Origin: Actinomadura meyerae | GTDB taxonomy: Bacteria > Actinomycetota > Actinomycetes > Streptosporangiales > Streptosporangiaceae | Direction: 5' to 3' | Length of the DNA: 64,000 nucleotides | Assembly (NCBI RefSeq): GCF_900188445.1 | Contig: NZ_FZOR01000008.1 | Span: 1 to 64,000, forward strand | Shown here: positions 19,254-27,383 of the stretch, piece after piece | Layout of the letters: every line of letters begins with the position of its first letter | Numbering within the stretch: the stretch's first letter is position 1 | Translations under genes and position numbers: made by a program | The notes under the pieces: model-generated | What the model saw: only the letters and a program-made list of their open reading frames with translations | Databases searched by the model: none | What the model was told of the DNA's origin: nothing

Positions 19254-20525
19254 ATGCACGTACCGTCCGTATCCCACCTGTCGGCCGAGGATCCCGAGAT
19301 CGCCGGGCTGGTGGAGGCCGAGGCCCGCCGCCAGTTCGAGAAGCTCCGGCTGATCGCCTCCGAGAACTACGTGTCGCCGGCGGTGCTGGAGGCCACCGGG
19401 TCCGTCCTGACGAACAAGTACTCCGAGGGCTACGCCGGCAAGCGGTACTACGAGGGCCAGCAGAACATCGACCCGATCGAGCTGCTGGCGATCCGCCGGG
19501 CCAAGGAGGTGTTCGGCGCCGAGCACGCCAACGTCCAGCCGTACTCGGGCTCGCCCGCCAACCTCGCCGTCTACATGGCGTTCCTGGAGCCCGGCGACCC
19601 GGTGATGGGCCTGTCGCTGCCCATGGGCGGGCACCTCACGCACGGCTGGTCGGTGTCGGCCACCGGCAAGTGGTTCCGCCCCGTCCGCTACGAGGTGCGC
19701 GCCGACACCGGGCGGGTCGACATGGACCAGGTCCGCGACCTCGCGCTGAAGGAGCGGCCGAAGCTGATCTGGTGCGGCGGCACCGCGATCCCGCGGACGA
19801 TCGACTTCCCGGCGTTCGCGGAGATCGCCCGGGAGGCGGGCGCGGTGCTCGCCGCCGACGTGGCGCACATCGCCGGGCTGATCGCGGGCGGCGCCCACCC
19901 GTCCCCGATCGGGCACGCCGACGTGGTCACCACGACGACGCACAAGACGCTGCGCGGCCCGCGCGGCGCCATGATCCTGTCGACCGCCGAGCACGCGAAG
20001 GCGATCGACAAGGCGGTGTTCCCCGGCCTGCAGGGCGGCCCGCACGACCACACGACCGCGGCGATCGCCGTCGCGCTGAAGGAGGCGGCGCAGCCCGGCT
20101 TCCCCGCGTACGCCCGGCAGATCGTCGCGAACGCGCAGGTGCTGGCCGCGGCGCTGGTGGACCGCGGCTACGACCTGGTCTCCGGCGGCACCGACAACCA
20201 CCTGATCCTGATCGACCTCACGAACAAGGGCGTGGCGGGCAAGCCCGCCGCGCAGGCCCTCGACCGCGCCGGGATCGAGCTGAACTACAACGCCGTTCCG
20301 TTCGACCCGCGCAAGCCGTTCGACCCGTCCGGGCTGCGCATCGGCACGGCCGCGATCACCACGCGCGGGCTCGGCACCGAGCGGATGCCGCAGATCGCCG
20401 CGTGGATCGACGAGGTCGTGCACGGCGTCGCCAAGCAGGACGAGTCCGTCGCCGAGCGGGTCGCCGCGCAGGTCCGGGAGCTGCTCGCGTCCTACCCGAT
20501 GCCCGGCTGGGCGCCCGCGCCCTAG
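19254..20525 (+). CDS. glyA: Serine hydroxymethyltransferase
   Basis: A 423-residue PLP enzyme that converts serine and THF to glycine and methylene-THF. Clear motifs: LIASENYVSPAVLEATGS, YAGKRYYEGQQ, NVQPYSGSPANLAVY, ADVAHIAGLI, and the PLP lysine K231 in TTTTHKTLRGPRG. ATG 19254 follows GGAGG by seven bases. It lies under the ZTP riboswitch, so its expression should respond to folate status. Its TAG stop shares the palindrome CTAG with the stop of the converging methyltransferase gene. Confidence 0.98.
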   Translation: MHVPSVSHLSAEDPEIAGLVEAEARRQFEKLRLIASENYVSPAVLEATGSVLTNKYSEGYAGKRYYEGQQNIDPIELLAIRRAKEVFGAEHANVQPYSGSPANLAVYMAFLEPGDPVMGLSLPMGGHLTHGWSVSATGKWFRPVRYEVRADTGRVDMDQVRDLALKERPKLIWCGGTAIPRTIDFPAFAEIAREAGAVLAADVAHIAGLIAGGAHPSPIGHADVVTTTTHKTLRGPRGAMILSTAEHAKAIDKAVFPGLQGGPHDHTTAAIAVALKEAAQPGFPAYARQIVANAQVLAAALVDRGYDLVSGGTDNHLILIDLTNKGVAGKPAAQALDRAGIELNYNAVPFDPRKPFDPSGLRIGTAAITTRGLGTERMPQIAAWIDEVVHGVAKQDESVAERVAAQVRELLASYPMPGWAPAP

Positions 20526-21316
20526 CCGTTCGGCCCGGAGCGGCGCAGGATCGTGATCATGCGCCACGCCTCGGGGTCGGTGAGGGCCACCGCGTCCTCG
20601 CCGACCCCGAAGTCGCCGTACCGCGCGACGGTGCCGAGGCCGCCCGCGAGGCGGATCGCGGCGTCCAGCTCGGTCGCCGTCCAGAAGCGGTACGGGACGA
20701 CGTCGCGGATCACCCGGGTGCCGTCCCCGTCCGTGATCGTCATCGTGACGTGGTCGTCGGCGATCTGGGTGACCGGGTCGAGCCGGTCACCGGGCTCGCC
20801 CCACCGGACGGTCGCGTGCACGCCGCCGCGCCGCACCGTCCAGCCGGTGCTGACGCTCGGCTCGTCGCCGAGCCGGTCGCGGGGATGCGACATCTCCACG
20901 ATGTACAGCCCGCCGGGGGCGAGGTGCGCGGCGGCGCGGCGCAGGTGGGCGACGAACGCGTCCAGCGTCATCAGGTGGGACGTGGAGTCCAGCATGGTGA
21001 CCACGAGGTCGAAGCGGCGGCCGAGGTCGAAGGTGGTCATGTCGTCCTGGACGACCTCCAGCTCCAGCCCGGCCCGCCCGGCCTCGCGGGCGGCGTAGGC
21101 GCACATCGCCGGGTTCAGGTCGAGCGCCGTCGCGGCCAGCCCGCGGCGCGCGAACTCGCGCGCGTGCTCGGCGGGCCCGGCGGCGAGCTCCAGCACGCTC
21201 GCGGGCCGCGCGCCGAGCCCGGCGCACCAGCCGAGCAGGACGTCGGCCTCGGCGGCCACGTCGCGGAACGAGCACGCCAGCTCGTAGGCCCAGGGGTCGT
21301 CGTAGATGCCGCTCAC
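20522..21316 (-). CDS. Class I SAM-dependent methyltransferase
   Basis: A 264-residue soluble methyltransferase of unknown substrate. The Rossmann-type SAM fold shows VLELAAGPAEHAREFARRG (motif I), ATALDLNPAMC (acidic loop for the ribose) and RFDLVVTMLDSTSHL; the C-terminal half is beta-rich (HVTMTITDGDGTRVIRDVVPYRFW). GTG 21316 begins MSGIYDDPWAYELACSF, a usual start for this group; the longer open frame upstream has no supporting signal. It converges on glyA and overlaps it by four bases. Confidence 0.85.
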   Translation of the reverse strand: MSGIYDDPWAYELACSFRDVAAEADVLLGWCAGLGARPASVLELAAGPAEHAREFARRGLAATALDLNPAMCAYAAREAGRAGLELEVVQDDMTTFDLGRRFDLVVTMLDSTSHLMTLDAFVAHLRRAAAHLAPGGLYIVEMSHPRDRLGDEPSVSTGWTVRRGGVHATVRWGEPGDRLDPVTQIADDHVTMTITDGDGTRVIRDVVPYRFWTATELDAAIRLAGGLGTVARYGDFGVGEDAVALTDPEAWRMITILRRSGPNG

Positions 21317-21410
21317 CCGATCATCCTGCCAGCGGCCGGGGGCGGGCCGGCGCGTGTCACGCGACCGCCACGTCACCGTGCGGCCGGGGTTCCACATTGC
21401 GGACCGGGGG

Positions 21411-21439
21411 TTGAGGCACCCGCCCCGACCGCCTAGCGT
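21411..21439 (+). promoter_or_regulatory. Promoter of the CMD gene, leaderless
   Basis: TTGAGG at 21411-21416 and TAGCGT at 21434-21439 with 17-base spacing. The GTG start at 21447 begins eight bases after the -10 element, so the transcript should start at or next to the start codon. Confidence 0.65.
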
Positions 21440-21446
21440 GCGGTAA

Positions 21447-22139
21447 GTGATCGACCCCGTGAGCGGTGAGGACGTCAATGACCGACGGCGGCGCGGCCCG
21501 TCCGCGACCAGGCTGCCGCTGCTGCTCCCCGGTTCCCTCAGCGACGAGCAGCGCGCCGTGTACGAGGCGGTGACGGGCGGCCCCCGCGCCGCCGGCCGCA
21601 CCCCGCCGTTCGCCCTGGCCGACGACATCGGCCGGCTGCACGGCCCCTTCAACGCGATGCTCTACAGCCCGCCGGTGGGGCTGCCCCTGCAGGACCTCGG
21701 GGCGGCGCTGCGCTTCCGGACGGCGTTCACCAAGCGCGAGCGGGAGATCGCCACGCTGGTCGTCGCCGCGCACGTCCGGTCCGACTACGAGTGGTACGCG
21801 CACGAGCGGATCGGCCGGCGGCACGGGCTCACCGACGCGGAGCTGGACGCGCTGCGCGAGGGCCGCGCGCCGATGCTCGGCGACGTCCGCGAGCGCGTCG
21901 TGCACGAGGCGGCCCGGCAGCTCGCCGCCGAGGGCGACCTCGCCGACGCCGTCTACACCGAGGCGGTCGCGACGCTCGGCCGCGGCGCCGTCGTCGAGCT
22001 GGTCACGCTCGTCGGCTACTACAAGGCGCTCGCGCTGCAGCTCCGCGTGTTCCGGGTGGGCGTCCCGGACGGCGAGGAGCCGCCCGCGTGGCCGGCCGGC
22101 GATGCCGCGGAGCCGGGCCGGGGCGGTGCCGGGGCATGA
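21447..22139 (+). CDS. Carboxymuconolactone decarboxylase-family protein
   Basis: A 230-residue AhpD/CMD-like all-helical protein. The core KREREIATLVVAAHVRSDYEWYAHERIGRRHGLTD (quoted by its parts: REREIATLVVAAHVRSDYEW) resembles CMD domains, where this helix carries the redox or acid-base site; the usual CxxC of AhpD peroxidase is absent (SDYEWYAH instead), so it is not expected to be a thiol peroxidase. Substrate unknown. It overlaps the next gene by ATGA, so the two form a coupled pair. Start choice rests on the leaderless promoter just upstream. Confidence 0.82.
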   Translation: MIDPVSGEDVNDRRRRGPSATRLPLLLPGSLSDEQRAVYEAVTGGPRAAGRTPPFALADDIGRLHGPFNAMLYSPPVGLPLQDLGAALRFRTAFTKREREIATLVVAAHVRSDYEWYAHERIGRRHGLTDAELDALREGRAPMLGDVRERVVHEAARQLAAEGDLADAVYTEAVATLGRGAVVELVTLVGYYKALALQLRVFRVGVPDGEEPPAWPAGDAAEPGRGGAGA

Positions 22140-22735
22140 GCGAGGTGCTGCGCACGGTGCGGCTGGCGCTGCATCCGGTGTCGATGCGCGACCACCGCGC
22201 CCTGCTGACCCACTGGACGGGCCCGCGCGTCCGGCGCCACCTCTTCGACGACCGGACGGTCACCCCCGTCCAGGTCAGCGAGATCATCGAGGCGAGCGAG
22301 CGGGACTTCGCGACCGAGGGCTACGGGCTGTGGGCGCTGCGCCCCGCCGCCGCGCCGGGGCCCGACGCTCTCCCTGAAGCGGTGCCGTCGCCCGGCGGTC
22401 CGCTGATCGGCGTGGCCGGGCTCAGCCACCACGAGGGGCCGCTCGGCCACGGCGTGGACGTCGAGATCCTCTACAGCCTGGAGCCGGACCACTGGGGCCG
22501 CGGCCTGGCGGCGGAGGCGTCCCGCGCGGTGCTCGACTACGCGTTCGGGGTGGTCGGGGTGCACCGGGTCACCGCCGAGATCGACCTGGCCAATCCGGCG
22601 TCCGCGGAGGTGGCGTTCCAGCTCGGGATGCGGCCGTGGCGGGACGGCCCGTCCGGCCCCGACGGCGCCGCCTACTACGCCGCGGACCGCTCCCGCTGGA
22701 TCGGTTCCCGCCGCGTCGCGGACGCGATCACCTAG
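22136..22735 (+). CDS. GNAT-family N-acetyltransferase
   Basis: A 199-residue acetyltransferase of the RimJ/RimL type. It starts LRTVRLALHPVSMRDH and shows the acetyl-CoA region VEILYSLEPDHWGRGLAAEASRAVLDYAF (key part HWGRGLAAEA) and HRVTAEIDLANPASAEVAFQLGM. Substrate unknown: protein N-termini or small amines are both possible. Translationally coupled to the CMD gene (ATGA overlap). Confidence 0.88.
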   Translation: MSEVLRTVRLALHPVSMRDHRALLTHWTGPRVRRHLFDDRTVTPVQVSEIIEASERDFATEGYGLWALRPAAAPGPDALPEAVPSPGGPLIGVAGLSHHEGPLGHGVDVEILYSLEPDHWGRGLAAEASRAVLDYAFGVVGVHRVTAEIDLANPASAEVAFQLGMRPWRDGPSGPDGAAYYAADRSRWIGSRRVADAIT

Positions 22736-22757
22736 CCCGCGCGCCCCGCCGCCGGAG

Positions 22758-23525
22758 TCACCGTCCGGCGATGAGGCGCTGCACGTCCGCGTAGGAGGGC
22801 GTGGAGCCGTCCGCGTCCGCTCCGGTGACGCCGAGTGCCGCGGTCACCGCGGCGCGGAGCGCCTCGCGGAACGGCAGCGACCCGGTGCTGATGCGGTGCA
22901 CGCCCAGCCGCGCGAGCCGCTCGTACCCGGTCCTGCCCGGCAGGTACAGGACGTTGAGCGGCAGCTCCGCCGTCTCCAGCACGGCCCGGATGTCGGCGTC
23001 GTCCGCGATGCCCGGGACGAAGATCCCGTCCGCGCCCGCCGCCGCGTACGCGGCCGCCCGCCGCAGGGTCTCCTCGCGGTCGGGGTCGCCGAGCCAGAAG
23101 GTGTCGGTGCGGGCGTTGAGGAACACCTGCGGCGCGGCCCGCTTCACGGCGGCGATCAGTGCGGCCTGGTGGTCGAGCGGCGCCAGCGTCCCGTCGGGGC
23201 GCCCGTCCTCCAGGTTGATCCCGGCGATGCCGAACGAGGCCAGTTCGGTGACCAGGTCGGCCACGTCGGCGATCCGGCCGGAGAACCCGCCCTCGATGTC
23301 GACGGTGACGGGCACGGGCAGCCGGGACAGGGCGCGGGCGAGCGCGAGGGTCTCGGCGCGGGTGCCGCCCTCGGCGTCCGGTTTCCCGGCCGCGGCCGCG
23401 ACGCCGAGGCTGGTCGTCCCGACCGCCGGGAAGCCCGCCTCGGCCAGCGCGGCGCCGCTCGCGAAGTCCCAGGCGTTCGGCAGCACCAGCGGGCGGTCGC
23501 CGTAGTGCAGGTCCTTGAAGTCCAT
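22758..23525 (-). CDS. PEP mutase/isocitrate lyase-family enzyme
   Basis: A 255-residue TIM-barrel C-C or C-P bond enzyme. Metal and substrate residues are recognisable: VLPNAWDFASGAALAEAGF, TTSLGVAAAAGKPD, VDIEGGFSG (Mg-binding loop), INLEDG, and NARTDTFW. The KKCGH loop of true isocitrate lyase is not present, so it resembles the phosphonomutase/oxaloacetate hydrolase/2,3-dimethylmalate lyase branch. ATG 23525 follows GGAGGGGG by five bases. Last in the leftward row of the catabolic cluster; TAGGGT upstream suggests it may also have its own promoter. A role in cleaving a dicarboxylate intermediate is inference. Confidence 0.85.
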   Translation of the reverse strand: MDFKDLHYGDRPLVLPNAWDFASGAALAEAGFPAVGTTSLGVAAAAGKPDAEGGTRAETLALARALSRLPVPVTVDIEGGFSGRIADVADLVTELASFGIAGINLEDGRPDGTLAPLDHQAALIAAVKRAAPQVFLNARTDTFWLGDPDREETLRRAAAYAAAGADGIFVPGIADDADIRAVLETAELPLNVLYLPGRTGYERLARLGVHRISTGSLPFREALRAAVTAALGVTGADADGSTPSYADVQRLIAGR

Positions 23526-23562
23526 GTGGCCCCCTCCACGCTCACCCTAGGTCCGCCTTGTT

Positions 23563-24294
23563 TCAGCGGCCGTCGAAGCTTCCGCCGCGCCAGGTGGGCA
23601 GGGGCCTGCGGCCGGTGGCGGTCTCGAAGGCGGCACGGGCGAGCAGGCGGGTGGAGTCGAGAGTGGGCAGCGGCGAGACGTCCGGGGTGACCAGCAGCGG
23701 GATCTCGGTGCACACCAGCGCGACCGCGTCGCAGCCGCGCTCGGCCAGCCGGCCGATGATCTCGACGTACGCGCGCCGCGACTTCTCGGTGATCACCCCG
23801 TTGACCAGCTCGTCGAAGATGATCCGGTGGACGGTCTCCCGGTCGGCGGGCCCGGGGACCTCGGCGGCGATGCCCCGCGCGGCCAGCTCGCGCGGGTAGA
23901 CCGGGCCGTCCATCGTGTAGCTGGTGCCGAGCACGCCGACGCGGGTGCGGCCGTCGGCGGCGGCCCGGTCGGCGACGACGCCCGCGATGTGCAGGCCGGG
24001 CAGGGCGAGGTCGTCGCCGGGGCGCTCCAGCGCCATGTGCGCGGTGTTGTCGGGGCAGACGAAGAAGTCGGCGCCCGCCGCCGCCAGGCGGCGGGCGCTC
24101 TCGGCCAGCACCTCCCTGACCGCGTCGTGGTCGCCGGAGTCCCAGGCGGGCATGCTGCGGGCCAGCGCGATCAGGTCGAGCGTCACGTCCGGGTGGTCGT
24201 CGGGGCCGAGCTCGCGGAAACCCTCATGGCAGAAGGTGCGGAAGCACAGCGCGGCGCCTTCCGCGCTGTGGGCCAGGATGCCGAGATGCTTCAT
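23563..24294 (-). CDS. Aspartate/glutamate racemase-family protein
   Basis: A 243-residue two-domain protein with both catalytic cysteines of the family: C80 in FVCPDNTAHM and C195 in LVCTEIPLL. The neighbourhood of C80 resembles amino-acid racemases rather than arylmalonate decarboxylase. Candidate reactions are aspartate or related amino-acid racemisation or cis-trans isomerisation of a dicarboxylate. It lies 22 bases after the MmgE/PrpD gene. TAGGCT eight bases before ATG 24294 and the lack of a ribosome site suggest a separate leaderless transcript. Confidence 0.85.
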   Translation of the reverse strand: MKHLGILAHSAEGAALCFRTFCHEGFRELGPDDHPDVTLDLIALARSMPAWDSGDHDAVREVLAESARRLAAAGADFFVCPDNTAHMALERPGDDLALPGLHIAGVVADRAAADGRTRVGVLGTSYTMDGPVYPRELAARGIAAEVPGPADRETVHRIIFDELVNGVITEKSRRAYVEIIGRLAERGCDAVALVCTEIPLLVTPDVSPLPTLDSTRLLARAAFETATGRRPLPTWRGGSFDGR

Positions 24295-24316
24295 GATCCG
24301 CGAGCCTAACGGGCGG

Positions 24317-25720
24317 CTACTCCAGCAGGGACGTGAGCCGCCCCACGTCCGCGGCCCCGGCGAGCCCGTAGGTGAGGGAGGTGATCTCCTCGGCCCGCTC
24401 CGGAGTGACCCGCCGGGAGGCGTTCAGCCGGAACTTCGTCGCCAGCTCCTCCGCCGACAGCGGGTTGCCGGGGCCGCCCCGGTTGACGTCCACCCGCTCC
24501 TCCAGCAGGTCCCCGGCGCGGGTGCGGACCCGCAGGACGGCCGGGAACTGGTGCGGGAAGATCTCGTCGCAGCGGGCGTCGGGGACGCAGCGGACCTTCG
24601 CGGCCAGCGCGAGCCGGTCGGGGTCCGCGGCGGCCTCGTCGGTGAAGTCCTCGTGGAAGACGCCGAGCCCGCCGCCGCCGAGCAGCGCCGCCGCGACGGT
24701 GTAGGGGCCGGAGAACGCGGCGTGGTACCCCGACTTCGGGCGGATCTTGTCCTCGTGCGGCTCGCCGATCGTGCGCAGCACCGGGGTCGGCGCGCCCAGC
24801 TCGGCCGACTCGACGGCGGCCGGGTCCAGGCCCCGCTCGCGCAGCCGCAGCGCGGCGTCGATGCCCGCGTGGGTGAAGTGGTTGCACGGGTAGGGCTTGA
24901 AGAAGATCCCGGGGAGCTCCCAGTGCTCGCCGAGGCCGGAGGTCAGGGCGTCCAGGTCGACCTGGTCGCCGCAGAACGCCTGGAGGAACCCGAACCGGCC
25001 CTCCAGGACGGTCGGCGGGCCGGTGATGCCGGTGCGGGCCAGGCCGGCGGCGGTGACGGCGGCGTGCGCGGCCCAGCCGCAGTGGATCCGCTTGACGGTG
25101 CCGCCGGTGCGGTTGGCCTCCAGGATCCCCGAGCCCATGCTCGCGGCGATGCCCATCGCGTGCGCGATGCCGTCGGCGTCCAGCCCGGACAGCATCGCGG
25201 CGGACGCGGCGGCGCCGACCGCGCCGCAGATCGCGGTGGCGTGCTGCCCGCGCTCGAAGAACACCGAGTTGCCGAGCTCGCGGTCGTACCCGGCCATGCC
25301 GAGCCGCACGGTGATCTCGACGCCGACGCCGACCGCGTCGAGCAGCGCGGCGCCGGACGCGCCCCGGGCCTCGGCCGCGGCGAGCGCGGCGGGCACCACC
25401 GACGCCGACGGGTGCAGGACCGACGGCAGGTGCGTGTCGTCGAAGTCCAGGGAGTGGGCGAGCGTGCCGTTCAGCAGCGCGGCGCTCGGCTCGGGCAGCC
25501 GCGTCCCGGTGCCGATCGCGGTCGCGCGGCCCGCGCCGCCCCATTCGCCGACGAGCTCCCCGACGGCCCGCGCGGGCGGTTCCGCGGTCGCGGCGAGGCT
25601 GTTGCCGAGGACGTCCAGCACGCGGCGCGCGGCGTCGTCGCGCAGCTCCGGCGGGAGCCCGCCGGCCGCGGTGGCGGCGGCGAGCCCGGCGAGCCGCTGG
25701 ACGGGGGTCCCGGCGGTCAT
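24317..25720 (-). CDS. MmgE/PrpD-family protein, copy 1
   Basis: A 467-residue member of the MmgE/PrpD superfamily (2-methylcitrate dehydratase, cis-aconitate decarboxylase, iminodisuccinate epimerase). Landmarks: LDVLGNSLAA, NGTLAHSLDFDDTHLPSVLHPSASVVPAALA, GMAASMGSG-like GIAASMGSGILE, KRIHCGWAAHAA, KPYPCNHFTHAGID. The active-site His/Lys rich loops are present, but family members catalyse different reactions, so the substrate cannot be named. Its ATG overlaps the cyclase stop by four bases: member of a coupled four-gene operon with cyclase, lyase and CoA-transferase. Confidence 0.9.
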   Translation of the reverse strand: MTAGTPVQRLAGLAAATAAGGLPPELRDDAARRVLDVLGNSLAATAEPPARAVGELVGEWGGAGRATAIGTGTRLPEPSAALLNGTLAHSLDFDDTHLPSVLHPSASVVPAALAAAEARGASGAALLDAVGVGVEITVRLGMAGYDRELGNSVFFERGQHATAICGAVGAAASAAMLSGLDADGIAHAMGIAASMGSGILEANRTGGTVKRIHCGWAAHAAVTAAGLARTGITGPPTVLEGRFGFLQAFCGDQVDLDALTSGLGEHWELPGIFFKPYPCNHFTHAGIDAALRLRERGLDPAAVESAELGAPTPVLRTIGEPHEDKIRPKSGYHAAFSGPYTVAAALLGGGGLGVFHEDFTDEAAADPDRLALAAKVRCVPDARCDEIFPHQFPAVLRVRTRAGDLLEERVDVNRGGPGNPLSAEELATKFRLNASRRVTPERAEEITSLTYGLAGAADVGRLTSLLE

Positions 25721-26535
25721 GCCGACACCGCCGCGAGCGGCCGGACCGGGGAGCCGGTGCCGCCCTTGATCCGCAGCGGGGCCAGCACGAACACGAACTC
25801 GTGCAGCCCGGCCTCGGCGAGCGCCTCCAGGTTCAGGTGCTCCAGGATGAAGATCCCCGACTCGACCAGCAGGATCCGGTGGACCGGCAGGACGGCGTGG
25901 CCCGCGCCCTCGGGGATCTGCTCGTAGGCGGTGGTGTCGGCGCCGGTCGCGGCGATCCGCCGCTCCGCCAGCCACCGCGCCGCGGCCGGGGTCGCGCCGG
26001 GGACGCCGGTCTCCTTGCCGAGGTAGGCGGTCGTGTCGCCGAAGTTGCGGGCCCAGCCGGTGCGGACGAGCGCGACGTCGCCCTCGCCGGGCTCGGCGCC
26101 GGCGCGCTCGGCGGCCAGTTCCAGGTCCTCGACGGTCACGCCGTAGCCGGGCGGCAGCGTCGCCACCCCGTGGACGGCGGCCACGTCCAGCAGGACGCCG
26201 CGGCGCAGCAGGCCGGGCAGGTTCTCCGCCCCGTGGCTGGTGAAGGCGCCGCCGCGCTGGGCGTCGGCGGCGGAGATCCCGCCGTGCAGCTCGCCGTTGT
26301 GGCTCACGTGCGACAGCGCGTCGATGTGCGTGCCGACATGGCCGCCGGTCACGATGATCTCGTTGGCGGCGGAGCCGCCGTCCGGGCGCTCCATGTCGCC
26401 GTGCCGCCGGATCAGCGTCATCCGGAACCCGGGGTGGTTGGGGGAGCAGGGCATGCCGGTGAAGAACGGCTGGCCAAGCTCGATCAGCCGGACGCCCCCG
26501 GCGACGGCCGCGAGCAGCGGGTCCTGCGTGGTCAT
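25717..26535 (-). CDS. Cyclase-family (kynurenine formamidase-like) hydrolase
   Basis: A 272-residue metal-dependent hydrolase of the Cyclase family (kynurenine formamidase, isatin hydrolase). The signature metal motif H-V-G-T-H-I-D-A is at about residues 66-73, with ELGQPFFTGMPCSPNHPGF at the N-terminus and DTTAYEQ and HRILLVESGIFILEHL toward the C-terminus. These enzymes open amide or lactone-like rings. Coupled on both sides by 4-base overlaps with the lyase and MmgE/PrpD genes, which suggests a hydrolytic step in the same pathway. Confidence 0.9.
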   Translation of the reverse strand: MTTQDPLLAAVAGGVRLIELGQPFFTGMPCSPNHPGFRMTLIRRHGDMERPDGGSAANEIIVTGGHVGTHIDALSHVSHNGELHGGISAADAQRGGAFTSHGAENLPGLLRRGVLLDVAAVHGVATLPPGYGVTVEDLELAAERAGAEPGEGDVALVRTGWARNFGDTTAYLGKETGVPGATPAAARWLAERRIAATGADTTAYEQIPEGAGHAVLPVHRILLVESGIFILEHLNLEALAEAGLHEFVFVLAPLRIKGGTGSPVRPLAAVSA

Positions 26536-27383
26536 TTCTGGCCTTCCTTGACGGGCCGGGCGGCGGACTCGGCGGACGCGGCGGCGTCGAGCAGCCAGGC
26601 GGCGCGCTCGACGACGGCCTTGTCCACGAACCGGCCGGCGGAGTCGATCCATGCGGCGCCGCCGCCTGCCGCGGCGCGTTCGGTGAGCTGGCTCATGAGG
26701 TCGCGCGCCCACGCGACGTCGTCCGGGTCGGGGACGCACGCCTCGTGGACGACGGGGATCTGCGCGGGGTGGATCACCGACCGGCCGAAGAACCCGGCCC
26801 GGCGGCCCGCGAGCGTGTCGGCGCGCAGCCCGTCCAGGTCGCGGACGGCGGTCCACACGCTCTGCGCCGGGGACGGCAGCCCCGCCGCGCGGGCCGCGAC
26901 CACGACCCGCGAGCGCGGCCAGGCCAGCGCCTCGCCGCCGGCGCGCAGGTCGGCGGCGAGGTCGGCCTCGCCGAGCGAGATCCCGGCGACCAGCGGGTGC
27001 GCGGTCGCGAGGCGCAGGGCGTTCTCCACGCCGAGCGCCGACTCCAGGATCGGGAACACCGGCACGCCGAGCGCGTCGGCGACGCGGCGCAGCTCGCCGG
27101 GGTCCTCGCACTTGGGCACGCGGACGCCGGCGAGCGCCTCGGGCGCGGCCGCGAGGAGCGCGATGTCGTCGGCGCCGTCGGGGGTGCCGGGCGCGTTGAT
27201 CCGCACGTACGCGGAGTTCCCCGCCGCGAGGGCGTCGACCACGGTGCGGCGCGCCTGCTGCTTGGCGGAGGGCGCGACCGCGTCCTCCAGGTCGAGGATC
27301 ACCGCGTCGGCGCCGGACGCGAGCGCCTTGCCGATGCGGTCCGGCCGGTCGCCCGGCACGTACAGCCAGGACCGCGGGGTCAC
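26532..27383 (-). CDS. HpcH/HpaI-aldolase/CitE-type CoA-ester lyase
   Basis: A 283-residue CitE-like enzyme. Motifs: RSWLYVPGDRPDRIGKAL, DAVILDLEDAVAPSAKQQAR, YVRINAPGTPDG, FPILESALGVENA and GRSVIHPAQIPVV. Relatives cleave citramalyl-CoA, malyl-CoA or citryl-CoA into acetyl-CoA or glyoxylate/pyruvate units. Directly downstream of and coupled to a family III CoA-transferase, it probably cleaves the CoA ester that enzyme makes. GTG start overlaps the CoA-transferase stop. Confidence 0.92.
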   Translation of the reverse strand: MTPRSWLYVPGDRPDRIGKALASGADAVILDLEDAVAPSAKQQARRTVVDALAAGNSAYVRINAPGTPDGADDIALLAAAPEALAGVRVPKCEDPGELRRVADALGVPVFPILESALGVENALRLATAHPLVAGISLGEADLAADLRAGGEALAWPRSRVVVAARAAGLPSPAQSVWTAVRDLDGLRADTLAGRRAGFFGRSVIHPAQIPVVHEACVPDPDDVAWARDLMSQLTERAAAGGGAAWIDSAGRFVDKAVVERAAWLLDAAASAESAARPVKEGQK

